A stretch of 64,000 nt of DNA from Dicyema japonicum (lineage: Eukaryota; Dicyemida; Rhombozoa; Dicyemidae). Under the pieces are notes generated by a model. That model was not told the DNA's origin, searched no databases, and was given only the letters and a program-made list of their open reading frames with translations. A program made the translations under genes and the position numbers. The DNA lies in contig RDEW01000005.1 of assembly GCA_011109175.1 (NCBI GenBank), positions 324,043 through 388,042 on the forward strand. The letters run 5' to 3'. Below, piece by piece: positions 42,061 through 54,480 of the stretch (position 1 is the first letter of the stretch; the number at the start of each line of letters is the position of its first letter).

Positions 42061-44033
42061 GAGGAGAAAATTATTTCTGACAATTTTGTTTTATATTTTT
42101 GATCTAAACATATTAAAATAGAATTATTATTAACCCAAGAACACCAATAGTTAATTTAATTACTGAATTAATTAAGTAATCTCGAAGGCCTCAATTAGAA
42201 TTCTCATTTTCTCCTCGTGCACCTTCTGAAATCCAACACAACTTCTCTGTGGTTTCGGGAATAGGAATTGGAGAGGGGTGATGCATACCCTTCTCATAGG
42301 ACACATTGTGACTGTGTATTGTTGAGAGTTGCATTACTTGCACAGGGTAGCAAATCCCTTTCCATTTTTCTGATAAGGTCTTCAAGTGATGAGTGTATAG
42401 TTTCCCTATATTACTAATAGTAGTGGCTGTTAAGGCCTGAATGTCCCGGATTCTTTGTTTGTTCGTCCAGGAGAGATTGATTCCCCATGACGTACAGGCA
42501 TAGCAGAGTACAACAATTGTATATTATAGGCACGTACGCAATGCCAAGATCATGACAAAGCATGTGCAACACGAAAAGTTAACAATCTAATTAACGTCCC
42601 CATCTTTTTCGATCCGTTGCCATGTTCCGTAGCATATCTATATCGTCCCCATCTTTAAGGCACTTTCCAATCCAACTGAGATCTTCATCTAGAACAACCG
42701 GCAGTGTTGTCCTCGCCCGGCCGCGGAAACGAGAAGCTTCTAAGACAAAATACTCCTCCATTGATATGTTGACAGGGGTCCCCATATCGTGGCGTAGTAT
42801 GTGTCCAAAGAGCCTTCATCTTGAATCAGTACTATCACATGATATTGGCTCAGTTCCTGTTCTCTTGTATAAGACTTCGGATGGCATTTTGAAAAAGCTT
42901 CGGGAAGAAAGGAGTGCTCGGAGATGATTTCTGTGAAAAGAATTCAACTATTCGAGTTCCTGCCCTGTACATTCCCATGTACTGGACTTATATAATAGGA
43001 TTGGCCTCACTAGGGCATTGTAAAGTCTCATTCGAGTTTTAGGGTCAAGCCCTTTTTGCAGAAGCCAGGTTTTCTTCATTTTGTTGAAAGCGACATTAGT
43101 TAGTGTCTTCCTTTGTGTTATATCTTCGGTGTCACAGAGAAGGGATCCTAGTTTTTTGATATACGCCAGTGCTCGTCGGTCCTTTCCTCACTTCTTTTTA
43201 TCTCCGTGATTTCGGTTTTGTTTGTGTTTACTTTTAATGACCACTCTGCCATTTTATCAGGCATTTTCTCCAAAAGTGCAATTAACTCTTCTTTGTTATT
43301 CGAAATAAAGTCCACTTCGTCCGCATATGCTCGTTCCTTCTCTGATATGAGGCTTCAAGTCTCGTAGAGCTGCCTCCAGATAAATAATAAACAAAATCGA
43401 GGATAATGGATCTCCTTGAGGGGTACCAATTGTCGTTTCAAATGTCCTCGATAAAGCTTTCCCAGTCCTGACCATCAAACTCGTGTCTGTCAAGAGTGTC
43501 TGACCATCCTAATCGTTGAGCCTCCAAGAAGTGCTCCAGAATTTGCAGCAGTTTGTTCCTGTTGACGGAATCAAACGCCTTTGACATATCAATCCCCAGA
43601 ATGGTTTTCGTTATTTTAAATTTTTGAACAGTCGCACATCTCTATTTGTGGCACCATATAACATCTGACGTTAATCTTCCTTTGCGGAAGCCACTTTGAT
43701 AAGCCGACAAGTACTATTCTAGGCGTCCCTCCATTCTTTGAAGCGTAATATTGTCTAATATCTTCCGCAATGTGTTGGTTAAGATCACTGGTCTTAGGTT
43801 CCCAACTTTCCCCGCTTTTTTGTTTGGCTTCTGTACTGGTATCGATATTCCTTTTCCAAGTAACAAGGTGGCTCCTTTACTGTACGTTTCGTTTTAAATT
43901 CAGGCAATTATCTTGTATAGTTTTTGCGTTCCATATTTGAAAATTTCATCATTTAAGCGATCTGGGCCGGGACTCTTATTGTCCTTTAGTTTGAAACTTG
44001 CTGTCATCACTTCTTCCAAAATTATTTTTTCCT

Positions 44034-44411
44034 CTAATTTTTCCTGATCTTTGTTAATTGTGAGTTTTTTGCAATTTTTGATACGAATTGTGCTTCAAAA
44101 TAGTCCGCTATAAGTTCTGCAACTTCTTGTTGGTTAGCAATATGTTTTTCTTCTTCATCTCGTAAAGTCAGTGTTTTCCTTGGTAGTTTTCTGATTTGGC
44201 CGACAGCTTCATAAAACTTCGCATTGTCTTTAAGGCCTTCAATTTTCTCTATTTTTGTTATTGTTTCGTTCTTTAATATCCGACGTGCAGCTTTTCTTAT
44301 TTTCTTTTTGATGACTGTTCTTTCCTTTTGTAGCCGCTGTTTCGTATTTTTGTCATCTGTATTTAGACATTGTATCCATATCGCCTTTTGTTGATTAGCA
44401 AAGAGTTTCAA
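44034..44411 (-). pseudogene. RTE-like linker between endonuclease and RT
   Basis: A 125-codon Lys/Glu-rich frame (KKIRKAARRILKN, KFYEAVGQIRKLPRKTLTLR). This is the usual helical spacer upstream of the RT fingers in this family. It is separated from the endonuclease by a stop at 44412. Confidence 0.65.
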
Positions 44412-44416
44412 AGCGG

Positions 44417-45184
44417 TTATTTCTTCAGTGGTGTATTAGTTACGTAGTCCTCTTTTAGATATATATCCGCAGCAATCATGATCTTCTGTTTGACCAAGGT
44501 CCACGCAATTTGCGGTGCCAAATCTACTGATATTTCTTCCAATCCCTCATCCAGGTATTTTCTGAATTCCTCTCCCTGGATAGTATTGTTCTTTAGATGG
44601 TCTAAAACGTATCCCTTCCCCCGCAGTTCCGTGTGTCCATTGCACTTTCTTTTCATCCCTTGCAAACCCATAAGTTTCTTTAAGGACATTTTGGCAATAA
44701 CCATCTTGTGATCGCTGTCAATTATAGACCCTCCATAAGCACGGGCATCAGTGACAATACTGCGGTCTTTTTGTCTGCAAATAATGTAGTCTATTTGATT
44801 GTAGATTTTCGCAATGCTTCCGTCAGACTTCGTTCTATTGCCTGACCAAGTTGTCCTGTGTCTTGCCGAGTGCATAAAGGCCGTGTTACAAAGGAATAGG
44901 TTATTTGCTTGACAAAAGCTGGCTAACAAAGTTCCTGCAATGTTCCTTTTTCCCCTTACATGTCTTCCAATGAATGATTCTTCTATAGTGATTCGATTTC
45001 CAACTTTTGCATTAAGATCATCGGCAATCAATATTAATGTGGAATTTTCATAATTGGAATAAACATTAGACAGATTCGCATAAAAGTCGTCAATTTCCTC
45101 GGGTTTCTTATTGATCCATCTACTATGTGGAACATATGCGTTAATAATAGTAAGATAACTCTTCGGAGAGTCATGATTGTCCAA
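44417..45184 (-). pseudogene. RTE-like endonuclease domain fragment
   Basis: A 255-codon frame holds most of the APE-type endonuclease: TIINAYVPHSR, LILIADDLNAKVGN, FCQANNLFLCNTAFMH, YNQIDYIICRQKDR and DSDHKMV. The N-terminal strand with the catalytic ETK lies in another frame (45495-45280), separated by a break near 45200-45280. Confidence 0.75.
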
Positions 45185-45617
45185 TGTTATTTGTAAAATC
45201 CCAATCCTTTCATTGATTGTCCAATAACGGTATATGCGCGGAGTAGGTCCTTTCTTACAGCAAATCCGAGTCCGTAATGTTATGATCCCCCAGAGAGAAC
45301 GATTAACTGAAACTTTCCATGTTGTTCTTCAAACTCTTTCGATATTTTTGTCTCTTGGAAACATCCGACTGATATCTTGTATTTTGAAAGGTCTTCACAA
45401 AGTTCTTTTCTTTTCCATGCACTAGAGAGTCCTCTGACATTGAACGTTAAAAGAGAGAAGTCATTTAGGTTGCAATTTTCGTGTTTTTCAGACATACTTT
45501 TCCAAGATTGAATAAAAAATAAATATAATTTAACAAATTTTTATTTTTATAAATATTTATTTAAGTGGTTAACCGAATTTTAAATTAAATATATCTTGTC
45601 GAAATTTCATTTGCTGT

Positions 45618-46272
45618 ATGGACCTTGCGACATTTTATTATATAATGCAGCCATTAGACAAAGTACAACCTGGGGGTTACATGTGGGATTTCTTACTCCA
45701 AGAATACCTCCCTCACATTCAGACCAATACACTTGTTACATATGGTTGGACCAGCATTAGCGCTTTAAATTATTTTATATTTGATAATATTTAGTTATCT
45801 CGTTCTCAGAGATCCCTACAAATGCCAGAACAACCACATGTATTGCAATAGCTGCCTCTATAAATGGATAATATCTGCTAACCGTCAAAGTCTGAACTGC
45901 CCTCTATGCAGGGTAATCGGACCGTTTGACATGGCTTCCGAAGTCAAAACAGAGCTAGATGCCCTTTATGTTCAATGCTCCAAAGACTCATGCTGCTGGA
46001 ATGGGAAGTTGTCTGAGTACTATAAGCACGTGCATGGTCAGGAGGAGATGAGAAAACGATGTGTTCCAGATTTGTTGAAGACCTATTACCAGGAGGAATA
46101 CAAGAAGTCGAGGAGGATAATAAATTCAAATGAGTACAGGAACATATTCAATGTGAATGCTGTAGATAGAACAACCCAGACGCGTGATTCCCTTATCTCA
46201 ATGTTAGTGGTTCGTTATGTTACCGAAGGTTTTCCGACTTTTCATAATAGAACAACGGATTCACATTTTTAA
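45618..46272 (+). pseudogene. RING/TRAF-like zinc-finger gene, N-terminal finger half missing
   Basis: Frame 45781-46272 shows the second half of a C3HC4 RING: YKCQNNHMYCNSC, then NCPLC. It continues with TRAF-type Cys/His (LYVQCSKDSCCWNGKL, YYKHVHG), as in NRDP1-like E3 ubiquitin ligases. The first CxxC pair is not encoded just upstream. A separate open frame from ATG 45618 (MDLATFYYIMQPL) may be an upstream exon, but no 20-30 nt intron joins it convincingly. Either a distant exon exists or the gene is broken. Function would be ubiquitin transfer. Confidence 0.5.
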
Positions 46273-46274
46273 AA

Positions 46275-46858
46275 AATAATTTTTGTTTTTTTTTCATTAT
46301 ATCTATAAAATGTTATTTTTACATTATTCTGCGGAAATGACTGATAAAAAAGTTAATAAATAAATGGTTGTTGTCTCATTGTACAGCCGGGTGTTCACTT
46401 TCCGTCAACAATTCATGCTCACTTCAATTGCTATGGAATCGGTGGCTTCCGTGAAGACCAACTATCTTACTCATAGATCTGAATAAAGATTTCTCAAGAT
46501 TGTGCCTGAGGAGGATCTAGATACAGTAAGGACCAAGGCGAGTAATAGAAAACGCTGAATGTGAATAACACAACGGTTAGCAAACGAATGTGGCACAAGA
46601 GTAATTGGTCGAAGGATTTCCTTCTCTTTTTGCATTTTCCAATTCTTAGAGACATAATGGGATACGCCTAACTTGGAAGACTACCAATTCCTGATCATCA
46701 TACAAAAGGATCGTTCATATTTCAGTGGAGGGGTTCCCATGATGACGAATACTCGGAAAGGATGCGTTTCATTCAGACCGTGGAGACTGGATATATCTTA
46801 ATAGAAACGGCAGTGGTTAATTGGTGGGAGGTTGAGCTATCGACGTAACTCTGAAGCA
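46275..46858. other. No gene recognised
   Basis: AT-rich after the RING fragment, then a stretch of mixed composition to 46850 with short open frames and no recognised family. It may be part of the RTE-like tail that follows. Confidence 0.3.
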
Positions 46859-46859
46859 C

Positions 46860-47095
46860 TATGGAATGGTTCTACTACAGTAAATATCTTTACCTCCCCA
46901 ATATACAACCTCTCTGTGCGTCCAGACCTTCCATCAGTAGAACATACTTTACGCTATGGGGAAGAGCATTCGGTGGAAGACCAAGAACTACACTACCATC
47001 TATTTTGAACCAGAGAGTAATTGTGTTTTTCGACATATTGATTCAATTTTTGAAGTTCTGTCTCCCCCTCTTAGATAAGGTATAATTATCCACGT
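46860..47095 (+). mobile_element. RTE-like LINE tail relic
   Basis: GRAFGGRPRTTLPSILNQ corresponds to the RGRARTTLPVVLDED segment in the element at 42190-45500. It is short and followed by AT-rich sequence. Confidence 0.5.
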
Positions 47096-47302
47096 TTCTA
47101 TAAATCCAACAACAATCTTGTAACTGTTGAATAACTCACTCCATGCACGGTTGAGATTTCTTTGGGGTTATTCCATCTAAGGTGTTCTTTGCAATAGAAA
47201 ATCAGTCAGCTTGATTTCTTTCGAAATACTAATAAATAAATGGAATAATGTTTCATACCATTACTAATAATGCTGATTAATAATGCTAATGACTTTCTAT
47301 AT

Positions 47303-47640
47303 TAGAGAAATCCCAAAATATGGATTAATGCCTTTTATAGCATTTCGCTACTAGTGGTGAGCTCTTCGATCTCAGCTTTTCGGACGATGCACTTTCGATC
47401 ACTCTGATTAAATGAGACTCTATTAGAACACATTAGGATCAAATTTAATTTACTGAAACAGAAAAAGAACGTCATAGCCAGAATGAAAAAATTCAGGTGA
47501 TCCTGGCCACACTCAGCAGTCTTCACATGCTCGGATTTGAAGGAAGTGCCCTCCAGGGAAAACTCCTCTGGATGGTTGTTGACTAATGGTCCTTTTTGGA
47601 TATAATTTAGGATTAAATCTGGCTCCACAAGAGATGATGA
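47303..47640 (-). mobile_element. LINE 3' end
   Basis: Shared with 30815-31112. The terminal box (TGGCCAGGATCACCTGAATT on the minus strand, about 47495-47506) and the following UTR match 27753-27800 on the other strand. Confidence 0.6.
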
Positions 47641-47689
47641 ACCACCATGACGCACGCTAACAATTAAAGCTCTTTGGAGACAAAAGAGA

Positions 47690-48110
47690 AGTGGTGGAAC
47701 AGAAGAAAATACAAAAATTCTTCAATTCAAGTAGCCACATAACACCACACTAACGTTGTCGCCACATGGCATCAAGGATTAGTTAGTTTTATTATTATTA
47801 GCAGTTTCACGAGAGCCATAATATTTATAGTCCCGTATGGGCAGCAAAAAAATATAAGAGAAAGAGATAGCTTGTTCCAGGTTTTCTGTTCTTAATCAGA
47901 TCCCTCAGTGTGTCGGGTCCAACCTCAGGACATGTCCAAAGAGTCTCCAACGAGAGCTTATGATCTCAAGACTTATTGGTGTACAGCCACACATATTGTA
48001 CAGTCTTTTCTTGGAGATCTTGGATGGGCAGGACATTCCAGTTATGTTTCTTAGATGATTCCTGTAAAACGAATATGGCATCTCCAATTCCTTTTTCGAG
48101 GTGGCCCAGG
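47690..48110. mobile_element. Mixed LINE tails
   Basis: Plus: GGCATCAAGGATTAGTTAGTTTTATTATTA near 47770, the same 3' tail as at 31118. Minus: a 60-codon frame 47905-48087 with ISLEIISSRWRLFGHVLRLD, the end of an RTE/CR1 protein. Both are short. Confidence 0.45.
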
Positions 48111-49230
48111 TCCCAGAGTTGTTGATTTTTTAAATAAATTTATTAAGACATTAAGAAAATCAGCCGAAGCGCTTCTAAACATCCACTTTGACGTGGAATG
48201 CAAGCTTCCTACACCTACGTGTCTCAAGTCGGCGCTGGAGATCGGCTTTTCAGCATATCTGTCATTGCTCTCAAGTGGAATTCTTTTGGTTTAAGATATC
48301 CTACGTTTTCTAACCGGACTTTCTTGGGACAGTTTTCGACGAAGCTCGTCGCGAATGGCGTGAAACTGGTTTGGATATGCCGAACGATCCTTCGAGGCAA
48401 CGCGACTGGGATGAAATCTCCTCCAAGAATATCTTCGACGTGCTAAAGTCTGAGGCCAATCAGCATCGTCTTGCATGCCTCGTGTCCGCCGCCAACCATG
48501 GGAGTGAGCATTGCTGGATGTACGTATTCCTGTGTTCCTCTCTGGGGACCCTTTTGGACGAAGACTGCATTCGGATTGGGATCGTACAGCACCAATTTCG
48601 TTGTGGAGGGATTGTCGATGCCAAAGGGCTGCATCCGCTTTCGTGCAAAAGGAGTGCGGGCAGAGCACCCCGCCACGCTGCTATGAACAACATTGTCATG
48701 CTTGCTCTTGAAGTTCAGACTTCCCCGCATTGCTGGAGCCCACGGTATTAGACTGCGGAGACGGGAAAAGGTCGGATGGGTTAACAATCTTTTTGTTCTC
48801 TGAGGGAAAATCGTTAGTATGGGACTGGATTGTTTAAATTCTCTTTCTAACCCAATGATGCTCACTTTAGCGCATTCTGCTGAATCGGCAACCGATCTTG
48901 CTGAGTAAATCAAGATAAAAAATTATGATGGAATTGGAGACCGTTTTCTTTTTGTAGCGATGGCAATCGATACGTCTGGTACTATCACAGCTTTTGTCCT
49001 GAAGGAAATCGGGGGGGGATTGGCCCATCGTAAGAAAAAAGTGCAGAAAGCGGTCTGCAGAGGCAACGAATTGCAGTTGTCCGCGGAAACGCTTACTCCA
49101 TAATGTCAGCAGCTGCAATTTCCAAAAACTACCCTAACTGCATTTTTCTCATTTTGTTTTAATATAATAAAATGCAAATCGTCACGGGAAATGCGTTCTC
49201 AATTATGAGAGCAGTCAGCAGTTGTTAACT
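48090..49230 (+). mobile_element. PHD-RT family, C-terminal half and 3' end
   Basis: The best preserved C-terminal half. RGGPGPRVVD stands in for the GGLG motif. Frame 48371-48751 reads RQRDWDEISSKNIFDVLKSE, TLLDEDCIRIGIV, then CGGIVDAKGLHPLSCKRSAG and RAPRHAAMNN. After frame changes come IGDRFLFVAMAIDTSGTITA and FVLKEIGGGLAHRKKKV. The 3' UTR (49160-49230) is shared with 31207-31300. There are several frameshifts. Confidence 0.8.
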
Positions 49231-49294
49231 TATTTTTTGCATTAAAAATATAATAAAATTGAAAATTTAATTATTTTGCTGTGGTATTATGGAG

Positions 49295-49390
49295 AAGTAT
49301 AGAATAACCCCTCGATCCTATTGAAATCTACCAGGATCACTTAATTAAATGGTTAACTCCTTTCTTGGTGTTCCCTTTTTCGAGGTTGAT
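49295..49390 (+). mobile_element. LINE 3' tail
   Basis: CCCCTCGATCCTATTGAAAT and AGGATCACTTAATTAAATGG (49333) match the 3' end of the LINE at 40780-41370. No coding part remains. Confidence 0.55.
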
Positions 49391-50385
49391 TAGTCCATTC
49401 TCAGAGAAGTTGCAGGCAACTGTGCCATAACTTTGTAACCACGAAAAACGTTTCTTAGTCAATCTATGTTTTTGCTAGTCAAAGACAAAAATATTTCATT
49501 ATTTGTGATTCTCGAATAACGTGATCTATCCAAGCCTATAGTGTCTTGACTGGAATAGTAGGCGGTAGTCTCGAAAATGAAAATTTAATGTTAAATGTTT
49601 TTAGATTATTTATTAGCAATCATAACTAATGTTAGTATTGTTAATTTTCTAAATTTCGTGAGATAACATTTCTTGTCTTTTTCCAGCAATCTTTAGGTTG
49701 TAGAAGTAGTCATTCGAAATGTTTCGTTTGCCAGAAAAATAAAATTAAAATTAACTGTATGAAAGATCATGGCATTTGTCAAATATGCCGATAATTTCCT
49801 CAACGTTGATTACCTTCAATTTAAGTGTATCTACAAGATCAATGTTATGAAGTATGCAATGTAGTATTGAAATTGCATCAAGACATTCCAATTGGCTGAA
49901 TTCCGCAATGAATGCAAAACATATTATTGTTACTACAAAATAATATTTATATAATATACCAAATAGTAAATGCTGCATCGTTTCTCCAATCATTCCACAT
50001 ATTTATAGTCCATCGTCTTGATTTAGTGACAGTAAACTACTATTTATATTATTATTTTCTTTTATATTTATTTTTAGCAAATACCAATTAATAGTCAATT
50101 AATAAATCTTTTAAGGTCAAGCTAATAACATTAAATAAATTTAACCAAAAATTAAAGTATTAAATCTGCAAATTAAAGGTATTAAAGAACCCTTAAAGAA
50201 AAAAATATAAGCTTAGGAGGACAGTTTGATTTCAAACCGATGAAGCCAAAAGAGTGCGTTCACTTTTACGATTTTATGTAAATGTGCTAAATAGGCCATC
50301 CGTATTTTCAGTTGTCTCTCCCAGATGACAAGTATAAAAAGCGATTTGATTCTTAGAATCTTTATTTTGACTTTAAAACACGATT
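49391..50385. other. No gene assigned; possible membrane-protein exon at 49751-49993
   Basis: AT-rich. An 80-codon minus frame at 49751-49993 has a hydrophobic core (YYFVVTIICFAFIAEF) and a C-terminal LKLKVINVEEIIGIFDKC. It could be an exon of an unknown gene, but no splice partners or family are recognised. Confidence 0.3.
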
Positions 50386-50389
50386 TTAT

Positions 50390-51640
50390 TAAACACTATT
50401 TTTACTCGGGTACCTGCCCTCGTGGTTCCTATCCTCAAATGAGAGTTTTATGCCAAACACTGTCAAAAGTTTAGAAATATCTAGGCATAACAAGTTCACC
50501 TGCCTTCAACTATCAATGACCTTCTGAATTTCTAAATTTAGATGGTAAAAACAGTCTGCACATGACCTTCCAGGACGAAGGTCCAATTGGGAAGGGGGCA
50601 AAAAATTAGTTTCTTCAATATGCTGACATAGACGCTTGAATATAATCTCTCGATGATCTTCCAAGTAGAACACACCAGACTGATTGACTATAGCCCATCC
50701 TCACTATAGACCTCTTCATAAGAGTGGGATAAAATCAATCTTGAGACTCATTAAACAATCATTAGCGAACAAAAAGCTTCCGGTCTTCCTTGAACATCTT
50801 CATGCCAATCGAGTCAAATCCCGGTGCGTTGGACTTGCATTTTTAATAGCCATCTTGATCTCCCTCATGATGATATCCTCCTAAACAGTCATGAGTCCGC
50901 CCAAAAAATAATTAATAAGTTCAAAGGAATCCTTTTTTCGATCGTCAGGAATCAAGCTATGGGCTCGATTACCTGGATATTTTCCAGTTGATTCTTAAAT
51001 ACTTATGAATATTCTCTAATGAGTAAGTGACCCCATCTGGATTATTCAGAGAATCTCGCTTGTTTCTGTCCTGGGACAAGTAAGCTTCTTGTAAATTTTC
51101 CAAAAGGATGTTTTTGACGTCCACTTTAATTGTTCGTTTCTCCATCTCTGTGCCACTAACATCTTCCATTTCTTTTCTGTCACCTTCGTTTTTATCTTAC
51201 AACCGCATATCTTTAGATTGATATATTTGAAATTCTGGTAGACAACCTGTTCTAGTCGTTCGGTTCTAAGCATATAAATTTTACTCATTCTTCTTTTTTA
51301 TGTGAATTTTGTTTTGTCTCCCAAGTAGATCTGATGAATTTTCTATTAGATGTCCCAAGAACGCTTGCTTCTAAAATTAGGTTAGTCTTTCCTATATAAA
51401 TCACTTCTATCCTCCGTATATCGTTCTGAGTTTTTTCATTGCTGCTTCTAATTATATTGATAATGGTAGATGGGAGAGTAATTCTCTTAGATAAGTAGTC
51501 GTATTCAAAATTTTCTTGAGTAGGTCTTTCATACTCTCACAAAGAATTCTTCATTGGAGACTAAAATTCTCATCATTCTTATACGACTTATCCAGAAATT
51601 GTTCCAGTACCTCCATTATGGCCATTAATCATGTCAAAAG
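50390..51640 (-). mobile_element. CR1/Jockey-like LINE RT relic
   Basis: Minus frames read CQHIEETNFLPPSQLDLRPG, RSCADCFYHLNLEIQKVIDS and NLLCLDISKLLTVFG (motif A, damaged). They are homologous to HIEERRFLLAKQCCFRPGKS of the nested element at 29163-30485. The N-terminal side (51000-51640) carries only weak Lys-rich frames. Confidence 0.6.
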
Positions 51641-51945
51641 ATCTTGGTAATTTTATTCCCAGAATGTTAGCAACACACCTTGATTTGTGACTCAAGACTA
51701 CTTTAGCTGTAGATTTTTAAGGAAAACGTACCATTAACTAGCATTTTATTTTATCATATTGTCAAGCCCATACTTCAACAATAATTGGGTAATGTACGAT
51801 GGATGATCACCCTACTGATGGTCCAGGACAGTGACCGCAAATAGTAAAAAAATTTAACAATAAAAAAAATTTATTAAATAAAATATACAACCATGATTCT
51901 TTTCACAATATTTATTTTGGAGGCAACGAGAGTATTCGAGAACTC
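51641..51945. other. No gene recognised
   Basis: AT-rich spacer without recognisable features. Confidence 0.35.
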
Positions 51946-51949
51946 TAAA

Positions 51950-52210
51950 AGAAGAAAATAAAATAACCCCTCCACTAGATTCCATGTGCAGCCAATCGTC
52001 CTCGAGATGAGTGGAATCTTTGGGGCAAGACTGTCTTTTTTCTGGTCAATCACATCGAAAGTGACAAATGAGCGTCGGGAAATCGAATGGCTGTTCCAAT
52101 GGATCTCTGACAGTTGTCAGGGGACATCCAATCCATTCTTTCGGCTGGATTTATTTGATTGTTTGTTACGTAAGAAATTGTTTTTGCGAAATAAATTAAT
52201 TAACAATAAA
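51950..52210 (+). mobile_element. PHD-RT family C-terminus
   Basis: STRFHVQPIVLEMSGIFGAR, LSFFWSI and WLFQWISDSCQG are the last conserved part of the PHD-RT protein. The nucleotide sequence is collinear with 41810-42050. It ends in AT-rich UTR. Confidence 0.6.
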
Positions 52211-52295
52211 AAAATTAATTTAAATTTATTTTGTTAAAATATTCAAAAAATAAGTAATGTTGAACAACACTTCAAAAAATCTGTACAAAATGATG

Positions 52296-53398
52296 TTAAA
52301 GTGGAATCAGTTTCACCAGAAAAGCATTTGTTTTACCAAGGGAAAGATGATAACAACGCACGGGACTAAATAAAGTTGAAGAAATTATAGCATCTTTCCA
52401 GTCAATATTACACAAAATGACAGCCCTCCCACTCTCGCGTAAAACGTCATGAGCCATCTGCAAAAATCTTTCTAGAAATTCACTGGGAGTTAATTTGTCC
52501 GGGATTTCAAAATTTAAACCGAATGGGAGATCACATAAAATAACGTCAACAGACTTTGCCACCAACGGGAATCTAAGAACATCCCAAGCAACAAAATCAG
52601 GAGACATTTGGTATCCTAAGGCGGTGGATGCTTCAGTAAGAACCGCTTTATTTGAATCTCCACCAATCAGGAAAACTGAATATGGAAGGGTCGTAGAAGA
52701 TTCAAAAAGGATAGATCCAAGTCCACACATTGGATCAATGCAGATATCTCCCTTACTAATATCAGCCAGTATGGCCATAGCAGAACAAACAGTAGAGCGG
52801 AGCCCCTGTTTTCTCGGACGTTCAGCAAATGAAGGACTGAAATTGTGAATCCCTATAAGCAAGTGATGGTCGTTATATTGGACGAATACTTCGATTTGAG
52901 GGTTTCTCAATTCCACCTTCCAGCCAAGATCCACCAAAAACCGAGATATAATTCGACTGGCAGTCTAACACCCTAATAATTAGCAATAACCCTTAAATTT
53001 ATATAACTTCTGAACTGGGATTGGCATTTAAATGAAATTCTAAAGCTTGTGGCGTCTGTGGAAAATAAATTTGCATATTTCCGCCACGTCTCAGGTAATA
53101 CACGTTTTACTTTGTTCGTGAGTTGTCGTTTCCCTTGAAATTAATATAAACATAACAATTGCAAAATGACAGATTTGTTTGAGTGTCGTATAAAATTGCT
53201 CCAAAAAGTCTCTCGAATACTTTAATTTTTTTGTACATAATGTACGGGGATAAGGCAGACGAGAAAAAAACTTTTCCCTTTATGAAGTCTAACTAAATTT
53301 TTATTTAATATCGAAACATCATAAGCGCCTAATTTATTTGATATCTCTTCTACAGAAATTTCCTCAAGACCTGCACTAACGGTAATAAAGTAGCGCAT
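52296..53398 (-). CDS. THUMPD3-like tRNA (guanine-N2)-methyltransferase, spliced
   Basis: A THUMP-domain plus Rossmann methyltransferase of the COG0116/THUMPD3-TRMT11 group, which methylates a guanosine in tRNA. The start ATG at 53398 gives RYFITVSAGLEEISVEEI. The catalytic part in exon 52296-52937 has QGLRSTVCSAMAIL, DPMCGLGSILFESS (SAM-binding motif I), IGGDSNK and VDVILCDLPFGL (motif IV, DLPFG). Introns: 53090-53110 (21 nt) and probably 52965-53007 (43 nt). The frame is continuous from exon to exon except at the A7 run 53226-53232 (minus), where a one-base deletion would restore VQKIKVFERLFGAI. About 350 residues, shorter than human THUMPD3. Confidence 0.8.
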
Positions 53399-53639
53399 TT
53401 AATTTTAAATAATAATGATAAATCAAAAATTATAAAATTAAATAAAATCGGGTTTATAAAAAAATAAATATAAATTGGTCCGACTCTTGTTGATTCTGTG
53501 GCTCTTGAACACTATGTGTGGAAAACGCGGAATTCATGGACTAGACTTCTCCCATGAACTTTTAATACCACGTGGCTTTCCAGTACTTAAAGAGATGTTA
53601 ACTTTATGAGGACCTCTCAAGATACAAAATATCTCTCGG

Positions 53640-54480
53640 ATGCCTTCAATAGACAAATTTCACCAACCGGATAGAAGCACAACAAGAAGAGTTCAGACTA
53701 ATCTTCCTGTCAGATCCAGACACTATGGACTGGGATTTGCTGTAAGGAATGGCTTAGTCCCGATAATTTACCATTATTTTATAATAAAAAACAGAATTGT
53801 GATACTAAAAATAAAATTGGACAGTTTTAACTCCACCAAGATTTACCTAACCATCATAAACACATATGCTCTTCCACAACGGACGGTAAAGGACCTGAGG
53901 AGGTCGAAGACCTATATATAATCAGTCGGCTGTCTACGCTGAACTTGCACATTCATCATTAATAATGATGTGGGAGACCTAAACGCGAAAGTGGGTGCTC
54001 GGGTTACCACCGAAGAAACATTAATTGGAAGACACGGCAGAGGAAGAAGCCTGTCGGACCCTACTAGCTAACTTACGCCAGGTAAACAATCTATTCATCC
54101 GGCAGACACAAGACAACTTGGTCATATTTCAATCATTTTTGGTCATATTTGTGGTTTCCTTACTCATGACTGTTACCTTACCATAGATTTCTTGGACATA
54201 TACTTCGTCTGGACTTGGGACCCTTGTGAACAATCATGGAGGACTACTTTGTTTTGGTCGATCGAGGAGAACTTTCATGTAGCGCCAAGTGCCAGGGTTG
54301 AACGAAAAGGTGACCAGTACTACCGCTATTCTACATGGCCAAATTCTACCAATATTGATCTTTGCAGGCAGTGTTAAATGAATTTATTACAAAAACTATA
54401 AGAAAAAACAAGAACTGATACCTTCAACTTTGATCGATATTTCTACATTAAACTCACTCAAGTAAGTGATCAGTGGCAAA
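53640..54480 (+). mobile_element. RTE-like LINE relic, endonuclease joined to tail
   Basis: HYGLGFAVRNGLVPIIYHYF, KIYLTIINTYALPQR and VGDLNAKVGARVTTEE, IGRHGRG give the endonuclease. After a deletion near 54100 the frame RFLGHILRLDL continues with TIMEDYFVLV, matching the tail before ARTTLPVVL in 42190-45500. It is the same family with the RT domain lost. Confidence 0.65.

Larger units (their letters stand above)
42190..45500 (-). mobile_element. RTE-like LINE (APE endonuclease + RT), nearly full length, frameshifted
   Basis: In minus order: NLNDFSLLTFNVRGLSSAWK (endonuclease start), CFQETK with the catalytic Glu, IADDLNAKVGNRITIEES, IIDSDHKMVIAK (catalytic SDH), a linker (44411-44034), NLRPVILTNTLRKILDNI, TILGIDMSKAFDSVNR (motif A), TTIGTPQGDPLSSILF (motif B), YADEVDFI (box C, second Asp changed to Glu, about 43315-43330) and the tail RARTTLPVVLDEDLSWIG at 42591-42785. 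Five or more frame breaks. The first codons are near 45495. Confidence 0.85.

Noticed and set aside
48291-48913. Several minus-strand frames of 79-156 codons
   Set aside because: They are antisense to the PHD-RT C-terminal region, whose plus-strand translation is conserved.
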